Assembly (NCBI RefSeq): GCF_029167105.1
Contig: NZ_JARFML010000006.1
Span: 186,001 to 250,000, forward strand
Length of the DNA: 64,000 bases
Origin: Bradyrhizobium yuanmingense
GTDB lineage: Bacteria; Pseudomonadota; Alphaproteobacteria; Rhizobiales; Xanthobacteraceae
Direction of reading: 5' to 3'
Under the pieces are notes generated by a model. That model searched no databases. It was given only the letters and a program-made list of their open reading frames with translations, and was not told the origin of the DNA. Position 1 is the stretch's first letter. The number at the start of each line of letters is the position of its first letter. The position numbers and the translations under genes are program-made. Below are positions 42,289 through 51,554 of this stretch, one piece after another.

Positions 42289-44223
42289 ATGACAAGCGAC
42301 GTAGCAGTTCCCGCCCCGGAAACGGTGGCGGCCAATGGGCATGGCGATGCCCATACCACCGCCGGTTTCGGCGCGCTGACGCTCGGGAGCGTCGGCGTCG
42401 TTTACGGCGACATCGGCACCAGCCCGCTCTACGCTTTCCGCGAGGCGGTGATGGCCGCCTCGGGCGCGGACGGGTTGCCGACGCCAGCCGCCGTGCTCGG
42501 CGTGCTCTCCCTGATCCTGTGGGCGCTCATCGTGGTGGTGACGCTCAAATACGTCGTGATCCTGCTGCGCGCCGACAACAACGGCGAGGGCGGCACGCTG
42601 GCACTGATGGCGCTGGCCCAGCGGGCGGTCGGCACCGGCCGCGGCGGCACGACAATCGTGCTGCTCGGCATCATTTCCGGAGCCTTGTTCTACGGCGATG
42701 CCGTGCTCACGCCGGCGCTCTCGGTGCTGTCGGCGATCGAGGGCATGAAGGACGTCACGCTGAGGTTCGAGCCCTACATCGTTCCGCTGACGGTGGTGAT
42801 CCTGGTCGGCCTGTTCGCCGTGCAGTCCCGCGGCACGGCGCGCGTTGCCGCCTTCTTCGGCCCGATCATGTGCGTCTGGTTCGCGGTCCTGGCGGTGGCG
42901 GCGATCCCTCAGATCGCCCAGCACCCGCAGGTGCTGCTCGCGCTCAACCCGCTCCATGCCGTGAACTTCATGCTGCACCATGGCGTCATCGGCTTCGTGA
43001 CGCTGGGCGCGGTGTTCCTGGCGGTGACCGGCGCCGAGGCGCTCTATGCCGACCTCGGCCATTTCGGCAAGCGGCCGATCCAGACCGCCTGGCTCATCGT
43101 CGTGCTGCCCTCGCTAGCGCTGAACTATCTGGGGCAGGGCGCGCTGGTGCTCGGCGATCCCGGCGCCATCGTGAGCCCGTTCTTCCAGCTGTTCCCGCAA
43201 GGCTTCCTCCGAGGCTGCATGGTCGTGCTCGCCACCATGGCGACCGTCATCGCGAGCCAGGCCGTCATCACCGGCGCCTATTCGCTGACGCGCCAGGCGA
43301 TCCAGCTCGGGCTGCTGCCGCGCTTTGAAATTCGCCATACGTCGGAAGCCCATTCCGGCCAGATCTTCATTCCGCGCATCAACCAGCTGCTGCTGGTCGC
43401 GGTGGTGCTGCTGGTGCTGCTGTTCCGCTCGTCGAGTGCGCTCGCATCCGCCTACGGCATCTCGGTCACCGGTACCATGGTGGTCACGGCGATGATGGGC
43501 TTCGTCGTGGTCTGGAAGGGCTGGCGCTGGTCAGCGCTTGCCGCCGGCGCGCTGATTGCGCCGTTCCTGTTCCTCGATCTGACCTTCCTGAGCGCGAACC
43601 TGTTGAAGGTGTTCGAGGGCGGCTGGGTGCCACTGGCGCTCGGCGCGCTCATGATCATCCTGATGTACACGTGGCGGCGCGGCAGCCGGCTGCTGTTTGA
43701 AAAGTCGCGCAAGCTCGAGTTTCCGCTCGCCGATCTCGTGGCGATGCTGGAGAAGCGGCCGCCGCAGCGGGTGCCTGGCACTGCGGTGTTCCTGACCTCG
43801 GACCCGCTCAGCGCGCCGACCGCGCTGATGCATAGTCTGAAACACTACAAGGTGCTGCACGAGAAGAACGTCATTCTCACCATCGAGACCGCGCAAACCC
43901 CGCGGATCGATCCGGCCGAACGGGTGAGGCTGGAGCAGATTTCACCGACCTTCTCCAAGGTGACGCTGAAGTTCGGCTTCATGGAATCGCCCAACGTGCC
44001 GAAGGCGCTCGCGATCGCCCGCAAGCTGGGCTGGCAGTTCGACATCATGTCGACCTCGTTCTTCCTGTCGCGCAGGGCGCTCAAGCCCGCCGCCCATTCC
44101 GGCATGCCGCGCTGGCAGGACCGGCTGTTCATCTCGCTCAGCCGCTCCGCGAACGACGCCACCGACTATTTCCAGATCCCGTCCGGCCGTGTGGTCGAGG
44201 TCGGCACACAGGTGACGATCTAG
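42289..44223 (+). CDS. kup: Kup-family potassium uptake protein (second copy)
   Basis: The 644-residue paralogue has the same layout as the upstream kup gene ([78 protein letters not shown]), with a different N-terminal tail. The two proteins are clearly homologous over their full length, consistent with an old tandem duplication. Having two suggests differing affinity, pH optimum or expression, as seen with multiple Kup proteins in other bacteria. The 140-bp spacer holds a perfect hairpin. K+ specificity is by family. Confidence 0.96.
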   Translation: MTSDVAVPAPETVAANGHGDAHTTAGFGALTLGSVGVVYGDIGTSPLYAFREAVMAASGADGLPTPAAVLGVLSLILWALIVVVTLKYVVILLRADNNGEGGTLALMALAQRAVGTGRGGTTIVLLGIISGALFYGDAVLTPALSVLSAIEGMKDVTLRFEPYIVPLTVVILVGLFAVQSRGTARVAAFFGPIMCVWFAVLAVAAIPQIAQHPQVLLALNPLHAVNFMLHHGVIGFVTLGAVFLAVTGAEALYADLGHFGKRPIQTAWLIVVLPSLALNYLGQGALVLGDPGAIVSPFFQLFPQGFLRGCMVVLATMATVIASQAVITGAYSLTRQAIQLGLLPRFEIRHTSEAHSGQIFIPRINQLLLVAVVLLVLLFRSSSALASAYGISVTGTMVVTAMMGFVVVWKGWRWSALAAGALIAPFLFLDLTFLSANLLKVFEGGWVPLALGALMIILMYTWRRGSRLLFEKSRKLEFPLADLVAMLEKRPPQRVPGTAVFLTSDPLSAPTALMHSLKHYKVLHEKNVILTIETAQTPRIDPAERVRLEQISPTFSKVTLKFGFMESPNVPKALAIARKLGWQFDIMSTSFFLSRRALKPAAHSGMPRWQDRLFISLSRSANDATDYFQIPSGRVVEVGTQVTI

Positions 44224-44381
44224 GACGGGGATTCAAAGCGGACTTCAAGTCGCTGCGATTTAGCTTTAACTTGCGCCGCGCGGCTCAAGCCTTTGTGGCG
44301 CTTGATTTTCGTCTCCCGAGAGGCGAGGTTGCCGCCGGCCGGGATCGCCCCGGCATGCGGCCCGCGACGTTGGAGGATGAT

Positions 44382-44708
44382 GTGGCAAATCAAGTGCAGG
44401 ATCTGACCCCGGACGAGGTCGCCAAGGGTGTCGTGGAAGGGCGTTATCTGCTCGTCGACGTCCGTGAGCCGAACGAGGTCGAGGCCGAGGCTTACCCTTA
44501 CGGGGTCGTGGTTCCGCTCTCGACCTTCGATCCCAAGGCGATCCCCGATCCGCAAGGAAAGCAGGTCGTGTTCGCCTGCCGCTCGGGCAAGCGTTCGGTG
44601 ACCGCCTCGCTGGCGGCACAGGCGGCGGGCCTGCCTTACGACAAGCATCTGGCCGGCGGCATGCTGGGCTGGAAGGCGGCCGGGCTTCCCAGCAAGGTCG
44701 GTGGCTAA
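44382..44708 (+). CDS. Single-domain rhodanese (sulfurtransferase)
   Basis: The 108-residue protein starts at GTG 44382 behind GGAGG at 44372-44376. It is one rhodanese domain with LLVDVREPNEVEAEAYPYGV and the active-site loop VFACRSGKRS containing the persulfide-forming cysteine. A longer frame exists upstream to 44271 but has no start signal. The next gene, an aminotransferase, starts at 44701 or 44716 and so overlaps or abuts the stop codon. Single-domain rhodaneses move sulfane sulfur or detoxify cyanide; the acceptor is unknown. Confidence 0.88.
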   Translation: MANQVQDLTPDEVAKGVVEGRYLLVDVREPNEVEAEAYPYGVVVPLSTFDPKAIPDPQGKQVVFACRSGKRSVTASLAAQAAGLPYDKHLAGGMLGWKAAGLPSKVGG

Positions 44709-44715
44709 CCGCGCA

Positions 44716-45897
44716 ATGACGACCAAGAGCTCTTCGCTGAACAAGGTCTTCGCCGACCTTCCCGTCACCATCTTCGAGGCGATGTCGCAGGCCGCGCGCG
44801 ACAACAATGCGATCAATCTCGGCCAGGGTTTTCCGGATGATCCCGGCCCCGAGGACATCCGCCGCGCCGCGGCCGAGGCCTCGCTGAACGGCTACAACCA
44901 GTACCCCTCGATGATGGGCCTGCCGGAGCTGCGCCAGGCGATTGCGACCCATTACGGCCATTGGCACGGCCTCAAGCTCGATCCGATGAGCGAAGTGATG
45001 GTGACCTCCGGCGGGACCGAGGCGCTGACCTCGGCGATCCTCGCGGTGGTCCAGCCCGGCGACGAAGTGGTCTGCTTCCAGCCGGTGTACGATTCCTATC
45101 TGCCGATCATCCGCCAGGCCGGCGGCATTCCGCGCCTGGTCCGGCTCGAGCCGCCGCACTGGCGGCTGAATGAGGACATGCTGAAAAGCGTGTTCAATTC
45201 AAAGACCAAGGCGGTGCTCTTCAACAACCCCCTGAATCCCAGCGCGGTGGTCTATCCGCGCGAGGACCTCGAGCTCTTGGCGCGCTACTGCCAGGAGTTC
45301 GACGTCATCGCGATCTGCGACGAGGTCTGGGAGCACGTCACCTTCGACGAGCACCAGCATATCCCGCTGATCACCATCCCCGGCATGCGCGAGCGCACCA
45401 TCAAGGTCGGCTCGGCGGGCAAGATCTTCTCGCTGACGGGCTGGAAGATCGGCTTCGTCTGCGCGGCGCCACAGCTGTTGCGCGTCGCCGCCAAGGTGCA
45501 CCAGTTCCTGACTTTCACCACCGCGCCGAACCTGCAGGCCGCCGTGGCCTATGGCCTCGGCAAGTCCGACGACTACTTTCTGTCGATGCGCAAGGATCTG
45601 ACGCGAAGCAGGGACCGCCTGACCAAGGGGCTGGAGAGCCTCGGCTTCCCGGTACTGAAGTCGCAAGGCACCTACTTCCTCACCGTCGACCTGTCGCCGC
45701 TCGGGCTCAACGAGAGTGACACCGAGTTCTGCTGGCGGATTGTGAAAGACTACAAGGTGGCGGCGATCCCGGTCTCGGCGTTCTACGAGCAGGACCCCGT
45801 GACCTCGGTGGTGCGCTTCTGCTTTGCCAAGAAGGACCAGACGCTGGACACCGCGCTGGAGCGGCTGTCGGACGCGGTGCGTGGACGCAAGAGGTAA
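44716..45897 (+). CDS. PLP-dependent class I/II aminotransferase
   Basis: The 393-residue enzyme has the type I fold signature SAGKIFSLTGWKIGFV with the PLP-binding lysine, the NNPLNPSAVVY substrate-binding motif, and the DEVWEHVTFDEH strand with the PLP-interacting Asp. It resembles the kynurenine/methionine aminotransferase group. The ATG at 44716 gives the usual family start; the GTG at 44701 within the rhodanese end would add five residues and has AAGG four bases before it. It is coupled to rhodanese upstream and followed by a binding protein gene after 6 bases. Confidence 0.9.
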   Translation: MTTKSSSLNKVFADLPVTIFEAMSQAARDNNAINLGQGFPDDPGPEDIRRAAAEASLNGYNQYPSMMGLPELRQAIATHYGHWHGLKLDPMSEVMVTSGGTEALTSAILAVVQPGDEVVCFQPVYDSYLPIIRQAGGIPRLVRLEPPHWRLNEDMLKSVFNSKTKAVLFNNPLNPSAVVYPREDLELLARYCQEFDVIAICDEVWEHVTFDEHQHIPLITIPGMRERTIKVGSAGKIFSLTGWKIGFVCAAPQLLRVAAKVHQFLTFTTAPNLQAAVAYGLGKSDDYFLSMRKDLTRSRDRLTKGLESLGFPVLKSQGTYFLTVDLSPLGLNESDTEFCWRIVKDYKVAAIPVSAFYEQDPVTSVVRFCFAKKDQTLDTALERLSDAVRGRKR

Positions 45898-45903
45898 ATC
45901 GAG

Positions 45904-47010
45904 ATGACGAACGTCGGCCGCCCCAGGCTTGGTTTCGCGATCGCTGCGGCACTGACGTTGCTCTCCGCTCCCGCCCGGGCCGAGGAGCGGGTCGTCAACT
46001 TCTACAACTGGTCCAACTACATGGCGCCTGATGTCCTTGAGGCCTTCACCAAGGAGACCGGCATCAAGGTCGTGTACGACACCTTTGACGCCAACGAGAC
46101 GCTGGAGACGCGCCTGATGGCCGGCAAGTCCGGTTATGACGTCGTGGTGCCCACCGCTTATTTCCTGCAGCGCCAGATCAAGGCCAACATCTTCCAGAAG
46201 CTCGACAAGTCGAAGCTCCCGAACCTCGCCAATGCCTGGCCGGTGGTGACGCAGCGCCTCGCCACCTACGACCCCGGCAATGTCTACGCCGCCAACTACA
46301 TGTGGGGCACGACGGGCATCGGCTACAACGTCGCCAAGGTGAAGCAGATCCTTGGGGCTGATGCGAAGATCGACAGCTGGGACATCGTCTTCAAGCCGGA
46401 GAACCTCGCCAAGTTCAAGGACTGCGGCATCCACATGCTCGACTCCGCCGACGACATCTTCCCGGCGGCGCTGAGCTATATCGGGCTCGATCCGAACTCG
46501 ACCAAGCAGGCGGACCTGGAAAAGGCCGCCGATGCCGTGGCGAAAATCCGCCCCTCCGTGCGCAAGTTTCACTCCTCCGAATATCTGAGCGCGCTCGCCA
46601 CCGGTGAGATCTGCTTCGTGGTCGGCTGGTCCGGTGACATCATGCAGGCCCGCGCCCGCGCCGCGGAAGCCAAAAGCGGCGTCGAGATCGGCTACACCAT
46701 TCCGAAGGAGGGAGCGCAGATGTTCTTCGACAATCTCGCGATCCCCGCGGATGCGAAGAACGTCAAGGAAGCCCACGAGCTGATCAACTATCTCTATCGC
46801 CCGGACGTTGCCGCCAAGAACTCGGACTTCCTGTCCTACGCGAGCGGCAACCTCGCCAGCCAGAAACTGGTCGACCCCAAAATCCTGAACGACAAGAACA
46901 TCTATCCGGACGACGCGACGCTCGCAAAACTGTTCGTCATCACGGCGCGCGAGCCGGCGACGCAGCGGATCATCAACCGGCTCTGGACCAAGGTGAAGAC
47001 GGGGCGATAG
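45904..47010 (+). CDS. Polyamine-type ABC transporter substrate-binding protein
   Basis: The 368-residue periplasmic protein has a signal peptide (LGFAIAAALTLLSAPARAEE) and the PotD/PotF fold markers VVNFYNWSNYMAPDVLEAF, ANETLETRLMAGKSGYDVVV, and MWGTTGIGYN, with acidic residues that in homologues bind the amine. PotF homologues bind putrescine. No permease or ATPase gene is near, so it is an orphan or serves a system elsewhere. It lies 6 bases after the aminotransferase stop, suggesting cotranscription. Substrate is inferred. Confidence 0.92.
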   Translation: MTNVGRPRLGFAIAAALTLLSAPARAEERVVNFYNWSNYMAPDVLEAFTKETGIKVVYDTFDANETLETRLMAGKSGYDVVVPTAYFLQRQIKANIFQKLDKSKLPNLANAWPVVTQRLATYDPGNVYAANYMWGTTGIGYNVAKVKQILGADAKIDSWDIVFKPENLAKFKDCGIHMLDSADDIFPAALSYIGLDPNSTKQADLEKAADAVAKIRPSVRKFHSSEYLSALATGEICFVVGWSGDIMQARARAAEAKSGVEIGYTIPKEGAQMFFDNLAIPADAKNVKEAHELINYLYRPDVAAKNSDFLSYASGNLASQKLVDPKILNDKNIYPDDATLAKLFVITAREPATQRIINRLWTKVKTGR

Positions 47011-47018
47011 TAGCGCCT

Positions 47019-47102
47019 GTCATTGCGAGGAGCGAAGCGACGAAGCAATCCAGACTGCCTCCGTGGCACGACTCTGGATTGCTTCGCTGCGCTCGCAATG
47101 AC
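47019..47102. repeat. REP-like element (GTCATTGCGAGG family)
   Basis: The element starts GTCATTGCGAGGAGCG at 47019 and ends GCTCGCAATGAC at 47102, with an inner pair GAAGCAATCCAGA and TCTGGATTGCTTC. A second copy of the family is at 57583-57660. It lies between convergent genes ending at 47010 and 47110. Confidence 0.85.
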
Positions 47103-47109
47103 GGAGTAT

Positions 47110-48042
47110 TTACCGCCACCTTCTATGCAGCCATAGCCACTGCTCGGGATGTTCTCGCACCCAGCTTTCCACCACGCTCGTGATCGCCTGCGTCGTGCCC
47201 TGGATGTCGATCCTGCCGTCGGCATCGCGCACCGGCTGGATCTCTTCGGTCAGCTCGCCGCGGAAGCGGCCGCCGGGCAGGCGGATGATGCGCACGCCGT
47301 GGATCGGGCATTCGACCTGGCGCAAGAGGCGCGCCAGCATCGGATTGGCGCGGGTCTTGCGGCCGAAGAACGTGACCTCGACGCCGGCCGTCAGATATTG
47401 GTCGATCAGCATGGCGACGTGCTTGCCGTCCTTTAGCGCTTGCGCGAGCCGCAATGGCGCGTCGCGGCCGGCCGGGATCAGCGTGCCCATGTTGACCTGG
47501 CGCATCTCCTGGATGATGCGATCGGCCGAGGCGATGTTCGGGCGGCGATAGAGAATCGCGGTGTCCAGGCCATGCGCGACCGCGGCAAGCGCCGGCAATT
47601 CCCAGTTCGCAAGGTGTGCGGCGAAGATCAGCGCCGGCTTGCCGTCGTCGCGGATCTGGTCGAACAGCTCGATGCTGCGCGGGGAAATCTCCATGCGACT
47701 CTTCTCCGGGACATCGCGGGCGTAGTCCCAGACCTGGTCGATATGGGCGAACTCGGCGCCGACGCGGCCGAGATTGTCCCAGACGCCCATCAGGATCCGT
47801 TCGATCTCCTCCGGTGACTTCTCGGGGAAGGCGGCGGCGAGGTTGGCGCGGCCGATGCGGTGCTCGCGCAGGCGCGGCCCGATCAGCTTCACGGCACGCG
47901 CGAAGAAGTCCGAGGTCTTGGCCGGATCGAAATAGCGTGTGGTGCGCAGCATCGCGACGGTCGCGGCGCCGATCAGGCTGCCGCCGAGCGATTTGGCAGC
48001 CTCCCGCGCGCGGGCCTTCGTGCTCGCAGGAAGCAGCGCCAT
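47110..48042 (-). CDS. lpxXL: Lipid A acyltransferase LpxXL (very-long-chain)
   Basis: This 310-residue inner-membrane enzyme of the HtrB/LpxL family adds the secondary acyl chain to lipid A; the LpxXL type uses the 28-32 carbon chain loaded on AcpXL. The catalytic H-x4-E is in IFAAHLANWELPALA, and the region ILYRRPNIASADRIIQEMR and FFGRKTRANPMLARLL are typical of the family. The N-terminus is weakly hydrophobic. It lies 8 bases after fabF1 and is the last gene of the VLCFA operon. The assignment to the XL branch rests on this operon context. Confidence 0.9.
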   Translation of the reverse strand: MALLPASTKARAREAAKSLGGSLIGAATVAMLRTTRYFDPAKTSDFFARAVKLIGPRLREHRIGRANLAAAFPEKSPEEIERILMGVWDNLGRVGAEFAHIDQVWDYARDVPEKSRMEISPRSIELFDQIRDDGKPALIFAAHLANWELPALAAVAHGLDTAILYRRPNIASADRIIQEMRQVNMGTLIPAGRDAPLRLAQALKDGKHVAMLIDQYLTAGVEVTFFGRKTRANPMLARLLRQVECPIHGVRIIRLPGGRFRGELTEEIQPVRDADGRIDIQGTTQAITSVVESWVREHPEQWLWLHRRWR

Positions 48043-48050
48043 GCGTCCGG

Positions 48051-49328
48051 TCAGGCCGGTTCGCGGGTCAGGATCAGCGAAGCGTTCTGGCCGCCGAAGC
48101 CGAACGAGTTCGACATCACCGCGGTCACGCGCGCATCGCGCGCCTTGTTGCCGACGACGTCGAACAGGATCGTGGGATCCGGATTGTCGTAGTTGATCGT
48201 CGGCGGAATGCGCTGATGCTCGAGCGTGAGCAGCGAGAAGATCGCCTCCACCGCGCCGGCGGCCGAGATGGTATGGCCGACCATCGACTTGTTGGAGGTG
48301 ACCGGAATCTTCTGCGCGAGCTCGCCGAACACGGCCGACGTCGTGTTGAACTCCATCTTGTCGTTCTCGGGCGTCGCGGTGCCGTGCGCGTTGATGTGGT
48401 CGATCTGGTCCGGCGTCATGCCGGCATCGGCCAGCGTCTTGTTCATGCAGCCGATGATCGGCTTGCCGTCGGGCGAGGAGCGGGTGCGGTGGAACGAATC
48501 GGTGAGTTCGCCGCAGCCGGCGATCACGCCGAGAATTTTTGCGCCGCGCGCGGTGGCGGCTTCATAGCTCTCCAGCACCAGCGCGCCGGCGCCTTCCGCC
48601 ATGACAAAACCGTCGCGGTTCTTGGAGAAGGGACGGGAGGCCGCCTGCGGCGGATCGTTCTGGGTCGACAGTGCCGAGAGCAGCGAGAAGCGCACCAGCG
48701 CTTCCGGGTTCACGGTGCCGTCGGTCGCGACGCAGAGCGCTGCGTCCGTCTCGCCGCGGCGGATCGCCTCGACGCCGAGCTGGATCGAGGTGGCTCCGGA
48801 CGCGCAGGCCGTCGACAGCGAGATCGGCGAGCCCTTGGTGCCGAAGGTCTCGGCGAGATAGGCGGCAACCGAGCCGAACATAAAGCGATGATGGTAGGCG
48901 CTAAACTTGCCGCCGCCGGAAATGCGGAGCAGATCGTCATAGGTGATGTCCTGCTGGCCGACGGCGCGACCGAGCTCGCGGCGCTGCGGCCATTCGACCT
49001 CGACCGGCGCCACCGCGAGGAAAAGCGGACCCGGGAAATCGGCCTTGGCGCCGATGCCGGCCTGCTCCAGCGCTTCCTGCGTCACCAGCTCGGCCATCCG
49101 CTCGGACAGGGCGGTGGAAGAGAACGGATCGGCGCTGACGAAATCGACCGTACCGGCCATCGTGGTCTTGAGGCCGTCGATCGGAAAACGCGTGATGGTG
49201 CGGATACCGGATTCGCCGGCGACGAGCTTTGCCCAATTGTCGGATTTGCCGGCGCCGAGCGAGGTCATGATGCCCATGCCGGTGACGACGACGACGGGAC
49301 GCCCGAGTTTGTCGCGTGGTGCAGTCAT
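48051..49328 (-). CDS. fabF: Beta-ketoacyl-ACP synthase FabF1 of the VLCFA system (catalytic)
   Basis: The 425-residue ketosynthase elongates acyl chains on AcpXL. It carries the complete thiolase-fold triad: the nucleophile Cys in SLSTACASGATSIQLG, and the His residues in INAHGTATPEND and NKSMVGHTISAAGAVE. It begins 21 bases after the second ketosynthase gene and ends 8 bases before lpxXL. The conserved triad contrasts with the neighbour FabF2, which lacks the Cys. Confidence 0.95.
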   Translation of the reverse strand: MTAPRDKLGRPVVVVTGMGIMTSLGAGKSDNWAKLVAGESGIRTITRFPIDGLKTTMAGTVDFVSADPFSSTALSERMAELVTQEALEQAGIGAKADFPGPLFLAVAPVEVEWPQRRELGRAVGQQDITYDDLLRISGGGKFSAYHHRFMFGSVAAYLAETFGTKGSPISLSTACASGATSIQLGVEAIRRGETDAALCVATDGTVNPEALVRFSLLSALSTQNDPPQAASRPFSKNRDGFVMAEGAGALVLESYEAATARGAKILGVIAGCGELTDSFHRTRSSPDGKPIIGCMNKTLADAGMTPDQIDHINAHGTATPENDKMEFNTTSAVFGELAQKIPVTSNKSMVGHTISAAGAVEAIFSLLTLEHQRIPPTINYDNPDPTILFDVVGNKARDARVTAVMSNSFGFGGQNASLILTREPA

Positions 49329-49349
49329 GTCGATCCCCGCTTGAGCTGA

Positions 49350-50555
49350 TTAAACCGCCTCGACCAGCGCCATGCCTTCGCCGCGCCAGTGTCCGGCTCC
49401 CACCACCACGATCTGGGTGGGCGCGCCCTGCATTTCAATCTCGGTCCCCGTGGAATCGTTCGGCGGGAACAGCGCGCCGCGCGAGATCGACAATGCGGCA
49501 AGGGCAATGCCGAGCGGAAATTGCGTTTCCATCGCGTGGCCGAACACCGTGCCGGTCGAGCGCACCGGAAAGTCGGCATGGTTCTTCAGGAAGTCGCGCT
49601 CGTCCGAGGTCGCAGGCTCCGCCCCGGTCGCCCCGGTGATGATCGCGCCCTTGCCCTCGCGCCTGGGCAGCTTGGCCCACAGCTTCTCGAGCGTCGCGGT
49701 CATGTCGCCGGGCTGCTTGCGTTTGGCGAGGTCGGCGACGACGCTCGACAGCTTTGCGAACGGCTTGGCGCCGCGCGCTTCCGCATGCGCCTTCGATTCC
49801 AGCACCAGGAAGGCGCCGGCCGAACCGAGCGCGAAGCCGGGATGGTCCTTGCGGGCCCAGACGGGCGCGAACTTGTCCTTCAGGTTGAAATCGCCGAATT
49901 CGTAGAGGACGAGCAAGTCCTTGCGCTCGCCGTTGTACGAGCCGCCGACCAGCGCGATGTCGCTCTCACCCGAGGCGATGCGCGCGAGCGCGATGCGGGC
50001 GGCATCGGCGCCGGCGACCTCTTCGCCCATGAAGGTGCGCGAGGTGCCACCCAGACCGTGCACGATGGCGATGTTGCCGGCGAGCAGGTTGGAGAGCTGG
50101 GCCAGGAACAGCGTCGGCCTCAGATCGCTCATGAGCCGTTCGTTGAGGAAGCCCGGCGCGTTGGCGCCCTTGGCCTCGGCGGTGAGAATGCCGCTGTCGA
50201 CGTTGATGTCGCGCTCTCCGCCGCCGGCGGCGACGACCATGTCGATTTTCGACAGGATGTCCTTGTTGCCTTTGATGCCGGCGGAATCGAGCGCGAGGCC
50301 GGCGGCATAGGTGCCGATGCGCTGCCAGGCTTCCATCTGGCGCTGGTCGCCCTTCTTCGGGATCTGGCTGTCGAAGGATACGGGCATCAAGGGATGCACG
50401 ATGTAGGGCGCAAAGCCCTTCTCGTCGACATTGATGCGCTTCTCGGAAAGCGCGGCCCAGTTGGCGTCGAGGCCCTCGCCGAGCGAGGTAGCGAGCCCAA
50501 TGCCGGTGATCCAGACCTCGGTCTGGCCCGGCTTCAAAGCGGGAGTGTCAGTCAT
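49350..50555 (-). CDS. Ketosynthase-like FabF2 without the catalytic cysteine
   Basis: This 401-residue protein has the full KAS fold (start EVWITGIGLATSLGEG, end VVVGAGHWRGEGMALVE), but where the nucleophile TACAS is expected the sequence reads IVHGLGGTSRTFMG, with no Cys. The HGT motif is also absent (ITGATGAEPATSD), while one His remains (STGTVFGHAMETQF). It therefore looks non-catalytic, like the chain-length-factor partner of type II polyketide synthases. It overlaps the dehydratase gene by 4 bases and precedes the active FabF1, suggesting a heterodimer. The role in chain-length control is inference. Confidence 0.9.
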   Translation of the reverse strand: MTDTPALKPGQTEVWITGIGLATSLGEGLDANWAALSEKRINVDEKGFAPYIVHPLMPVSFDSQIPKKGDQRQMEAWQRIGTYAAGLALDSAGIKGNKDILSKIDMVVAAGGGERDINVDSGILTAEAKGANAPGFLNERLMSDLRPTLFLAQLSNLLAGNIAIVHGLGGTSRTFMGEEVAGADAARIALARIASGESDIALVGGSYNGERKDLLVLYEFGDFNLKDKFAPVWARKDHPGFALGSAGAFLVLESKAHAEARGAKPFAKLSSVVADLAKRKQPGDMTATLEKLWAKLPRREGKGAIITGATGAEPATSDERDFLKNHADFPVRSTGTVFGHAMETQFPLGIALAALSISRGALFPPNDSTGTEIEMQGAPTQIVVVGAGHWRGEGMALVEAV

Positions 50556-51022
50556 GACGATATGGCCTGTTGCGGAAATCCGACGCGCTTGGCGATGGCG
50601 TCCATGTGGGAGCGCATATCCGCATTGGGGAAGGGAATCAGCGTGAAGGTGAGGGCCGAATTCGCGCGCAGCTTGCCGCCGACCCGGATCTTGGCCTCGG
50701 TCATGGCATAGCCGGAGCCTTCATGGGTGAGGCTCGCCTCGATGCTCATGAGGTCGCCGGGGAAGACCGAGCCGCGGACCTTGGCCTCCTTCACTGCGGC
50801 CAGGATCGGCATGCGTTCGAACCTGAACACGCCGAGTTGAAGCCAGCCCGAGGCCTGCGCCATCGATTCGATCAGGAGCACGCCGGGCATCAAGGGATAA
50901 CCAGGGAAGTGGCCCTCGAAGATGGTGCTTTCCTGCGGGACCTGCGCTTCGACGACGATCGTCTTCTCGTCGACCTTGAGGTCGACGATGCGATCGATCA
51001 TGTGGAAGTATTCGAGTTGCAT
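50552..51022 (-). CDS. fabZ: FabZ-like 3-hydroxyacyl-ACP dehydratase of the VLCFA system
   Basis: The 156-residue hot-dog-fold enzyme has FEGHFPGYPLMPGVLLIESM, with the catalytic His and, six or so residues later, the Glu in the helix. It starts at the ATG at 51022 behind AAGGGC; the longer frame to 51058 overlaps acpXL and is less likely. It dehydrates hydroxyacyl-AcpXL. It follows acpXL by 10 bases and overlaps fabF2 by 4 bases, so it is translationally linked. Confidence 0.92.
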   Translation of the reverse strand: MQLEYFHMIDRIVDLKVDEKTIVVEAQVPQESTIFEGHFPGYPLMPGVLLIESMAQASGWLQLGVFRFERMPILAAVKEAKVRGSVFPGDLMSIEASLTHEGSGYAMTEAKIRVGGKLRANSALTFTLIPFPNADMRSHMDAIAKRVGFPQQAISS

Positions 51023-51032
51023 GACTGCGCCC

Positions 51033-51320
51033 TTAGGCGCTCGCGCCCTTGGCCGCAACCAGTTCGTCGATGCGGGCGCACAGGTTCTTCAGCACGAAAT
51101 ATTGCTCGGTGGTCGCCTTGCCGTCGTTGACCTCCTGAGTCCACTTCTCCAGCGGCAGCTTGATGCCGAACTGCTTGTCGATCGCGAAGGCGATATCGAG
51201 GAAATCGAGGCTGTCGATGCCGAGGTCATCGATGGCATGGCTATCTGGCGTGATCGTGTCGCGCGGGATGTCGCAGGTTTCAGCGATGATCGTGGCGACC
51301 TGATCGAATGTGGAAGACAT
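51033..51320 (-). CDS. acpXL: Acyl carrier protein AcpXL
   Basis: The 95-residue carrier protein has the phosphopantetheine attachment motif [17 protein letters not shown] with the modified serine. It is longer than ordinary AcpP and has the C-terminal extension typical of AcpXL, which holds 27-hydroxyoctacosanoic acid and related chains for lipid A. The ATG at 51320 follows AAGG; a GTG at 51323 is in frame. It is the first gene of the five-gene operon, with downstream fabZ at 10 bases. Confidence 0.95.
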   Translation of the reverse strand: MSSTFDQVATIIAETCDIPRDTITPDSHAIDDLGIDSLDFLDIAFAIDKQFGIKLPLEKWTQEVNDGKATTEQYFVLKNLCARIDELVAAKGASA

Positions 51321-51554
51321 CACTAAGCCTTTGATATATTGAAGGTATTTGTCAGATTGTCCAGAGTGGCACGGTGGCTGGGCATCGCGCCCCTGATGAC
51401 GCCCTCAAACCCCCCTCTGGCCGGGTCGAAAGCCCGTATATCGGAGCGCCGCCTTGAGTTCAATGGAGCCGGGCAGGCCTCCGGGGACAGCACCGGACGT
51501 GGCTGGGGATGCCGGCTGGGTCCGTCCGCCATGAGGTCCGTGCCGGGCCGGGCC

